Part shown: piece after piece, positions 5,872 through 7,163 of the stretch | Numbering within the stretch: position 1 is the stretch's first letter | Layout of the letters: every line of letters begins with the position of its first letter | Position numbers and translations under genes: made by a program | Notes under the pieces: model-generated | Database searches by the model: none | Seen by the model: the letters and a program-made list of their open reading frames with translations, nothing else | What the model was told of the DNA's origin: nothing | Assembly: GCA_947374105.1 (NCBI GenBank) | Contig: CANCAO010000080.1 | Span: forward strand, 1 to 7,163 | Source: Comamonadaceae bacterium | Lineage (GTDB): Bacteria > Pseudomonadota > Gammaproteobacteria > Burkholderiales > Burkholderiaceae_C | Length of the DNA stretch: 7,163 nt | Direction of reading: 5' to 3'

Positions 5872-5982
5872 TCAGCGTGTCAAGAAAATCATCTTAGCCA
5901 TGAAACCAATAAAAAACACTACCGCGACCGACGCCAAGATGAGGCCCGTTTTACGGTTAGCTTTTTTTTGTTCGGGCGTCAT
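5872..5982 (-). CDS. Cytochrome oxidase small assembly protein, 36 residues
   Basis: This very short gene lies between subunit I and Cox11. Translating from the ATG at 5982 gives a basic, polar N-terminus (MTPEQKKANRKTG), one hydrophobic span at about 13-29 (LILASVAVVFFIGFMAK is the core), and a short tail ending in LTR, then TGA. It resembles the tiny proteins named cytochrome oxidase small assembly protein in Burkholderiales oxidase operons, which occupy this same place. Its mechanism is unknown to me. The gaps are tight, 27 bases after the subunit I stop and 2 bases before the Cox11 start, so the arrangement looks like a coding gene rather than spacer. A run of eight A residues on the coding strand falls in codons 5-7 (Gln-Lys-Lys). 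It is easily missed by gene callers because of its size. Confidence 0.83.
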   Translation of the reverse strand: MTPEQKKANRKTGLILASVAVVFFIGFMAKMIFLTR

Positions 5983-6009
5983 GGCGTGGTGTTCTCTTTG
6001 GTAAAAAGC

Positions 6010-7163
6010 TTACGCAACAATCTTGGTCGCGTCGGCGTTCAGCTTCGGAGGGGTCTCAAAGGTGTGAAAGGGTGCGGGAGAGGGCACTTCCCACTCCAGG
6101 CCTTCAGCACCTTCCCAAGGTTTTTGCGGTGCTTTCGCGCCTTTACCCAACATGCCCGGCAGCACAATGGCGAGGAAGAAGTAAACCTGCGCCGTACCGA
6201 AAGCAAACGCACCGACCGACGCCAACGCATTGAAGTCAGCAAACTGCATGGGGTAGTCGGCATAGCGACGTGGCATACCGGCCAGACCCAGGAAATGCAT
6301 CGGGAAAAATGTGACGTTGAAAGAGATCAATGACCACCAGAAATGAATCTGACCGCGTCGCTCGCTGAACATCACGCCCGTCCACTTGGGGGCCCAGTAG
6401 TAGTAACCAGCAAACATGGCGAAGAGTGAACCAGCCACCAACACGTAGTGGAAGTGCGCTACGACGTAATAGGTGTCTTGCAACTGGATATCAATTGGGG
6501 CCATGGCCAGAATCAAACCCGTGAAACCACCCATGGTGAACACGAAGATGAAGCCGACGGCAAACAGCATGGGCGTCTCAAACGTCATAGAGCCCTTCCA
6601 CATGGTGGCGATCCAGTTAAAGATCTTCACAGCAGTAGGCACAGCAATCAACATGGTGGAGTACATGAAGAACAACTGACCCGTCACCGGCATACCAGTG
6701 GTGAACATGTGATGCGCCCAGACGATGAAGCTCAAAATGGCAATCGACGAAGTGGCATAAACCATGGAAGCGTAGCCAAACAATTTCTTGCGTGCGAAGG
6801 CAGGCACGATCTGGCTGACGATGCCGAAGGCCGGCAAGATCATGATGTACACCTCAGGATGGCCGAAGAACCAGAAGATGTGCTGGTACATCACTGGATC
6901 GCCGCCACCGGCGGGATTAAAGAAGGTGGTGCCGAAATGGCGATCTGTCAACGTCATGGTGATGGCGCCGGCCAAAACTGGCATCACGGCGATCAGCAGG
7001 TAGGCTGTGATGAGCCAAGTCCATGCGAACATAGGCATCTTCATCAGCGTCATGCCGGGTGCACGCATATTGAGCACCGTGACGATGATGTTGATCGAAC
7101 CCATGATAGAAGATGCACCCAGAATGTGCATGGCAAAAATACCCGCATCCATGGAAGGACCCA
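6010..7163 (-). CDS. ctaD: Cytochrome c oxidase subunit I (CoxA/CtaD), C-terminal part (cut by window edge)
   Basis: About 383 C-terminal residues of the catalytic heme-copper subunit are present; the N-terminus lies past base 7163. Counting from the in-frame Met codon at 7152 (internal, preceded by GPS), the active-site motifs are complete. HPEVY at 98-102 holds the CuB histidine, the proton-channel glutamate and the cross-linked tyrosine. His147/His148 in WAHHMFT are the other CuB ligands. Lys176 in AVPTAVKIF is the K-channel lysine. His233 and His235 in VAHFHYVLV are the heme a3 and heme a ligands, and Arg295/Arg296 in [10 protein letters not shown] are the heme propionate arginines. This identifies an A-type, proton-pumping aa3 oxidase. 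The protein ends in a hydrophilic tail (ATKIVA) and TAA. The D-channel entry region and the first heme a ligand would be in the missing part. The next gene upstream is expected to be subunit II. Confidence 0.98.
   Translation of the reverse strand, partial: GPSMDAGIFAMHILGASSIMGSINIIVTVLNMRAPGMTLMKMPMFAWTWLITAYLLIAVMPVLAGAITMTLTDRHFGTTFFNPAGGGDPVMYQHIFWFFGHPEVYIMILPAFGIVSQIVPAFARKKLFGYASMVYATSSIAILSFIVWAHHMFTTGMPVTGQLFFMYSTMLIAVPTAVKIFNWIATMWKGSMTFETPMLFAVGFIFVFTMGGFTGLILAMAPIDIQLQDTYYVVAHFHYVLVAGSLFAMFAGYYYWAPKWTGVMFSERRGQIHFWWSLISFNVTFFPMHFLGLAGMPRRYADYPMQFADFNALASVGAFAFGTAQVYFFLAIVLPGMLGKGAKAPQKPWEGAEGLEWEVPSPAPFHTFETPPKLNADATKIVA

Noticed and set aside
5168..6004. 278-codon plus-strand open frame opposite Cox11
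   Set aside because: It lies antisense to Cox11, DUF2970 and the microprotein, all supported by family motifs. Its translation is rich in His, Arg and Cys with no recognisable domain or membrane logic, typical of a shadow frame.
6473..7003. Two plus-strand open frames opposite subunit I
   Set aside because: Both are antisense to the catalytic core of subunit I and are explained by its constrained codons.
1..7163. CRISPR arrays, tRNA or rRNA genes, insertion sequences, phage genes
   Set aside because: No repeated spacer pattern, RNA gene structure, transposase frame or terminal inverted repeats were seen. The window is filled by oxidase genes with short gaps.

Overview
This window is a piece of an aa3-type cytochrome c oxidase locus, carrying the oxidase genes together with their assembly genes. 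It is almost certainly from a betaproteobacterium of the order Burkholderiales and looks most like the Comamonadaceae. The evidence is the gene order (subunit I, a tiny assembly protein, Cox11, DUF2970, subunit III, a reversed DUF2909 gene, SURF1, an SCO-like protein, COX15, COX10, SCO) and the protein sequences, judged by recall of family members because no search was run. Every gene reads on the minus strand except the small DUF2909 gene.

Reading in the direction of transcription (right to left), the first unit holds the C-terminal two thirds of subunit I (6010-7163, cut by the window edge). It continues with a 36-residue single-span protein (5872-5982), the Cox11/CtaG copper chaperone (5249-5869), a 60-residue DUF2970 membrane protein (5070-5252) and complete subunit III (4133-5014). 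A near-ideal bidirectional hairpin terminator (4064-4097) ends this unit. It also serves the DUF2909 gene, which converges on it from the other side (3829-4050, plus strand).

The second minus-strand unit starts immediately head-to-head with DUF2909. It contains SURF1 (3073-3813), a membrane-anchored thioredoxin-like protein with an SCO-style CxxxC (2385-3122), heme A synthase CtaA/COX15 (1178-2335), heme O synthase CtaB/COX10 (285-1181) and the start of an SCO/SenC lipoprotein (1-275, cut by the edge). The genes are packed tightly, with a 4-base ATGA overlap between ctaA and ctaB and a roughly 50-base overlap between SURF1 and the next gene.

Together the genes form a logical set. CtaB and CtaA make heme O and then heme A, and SURF1 helps with heme A insertion. 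Cox11 and the SCO protein (possibly with the second CxxxC protein) supply copper to the CuB and CuA centres. Subunits I and III are structural and catalytic parts of the enzyme. Subunit II would be expected just off the right edge.

The window does not contain an obviously new system: no mobile elements, CRISPR arrays, RNA genes or foreign-looking segments were seen. The parts worth attention are the four poorly characterised small or atypical proteins embedded in the operon and the compact divergent start region near 3810-3831. No stretch longer than 300 bases lacks a gene.
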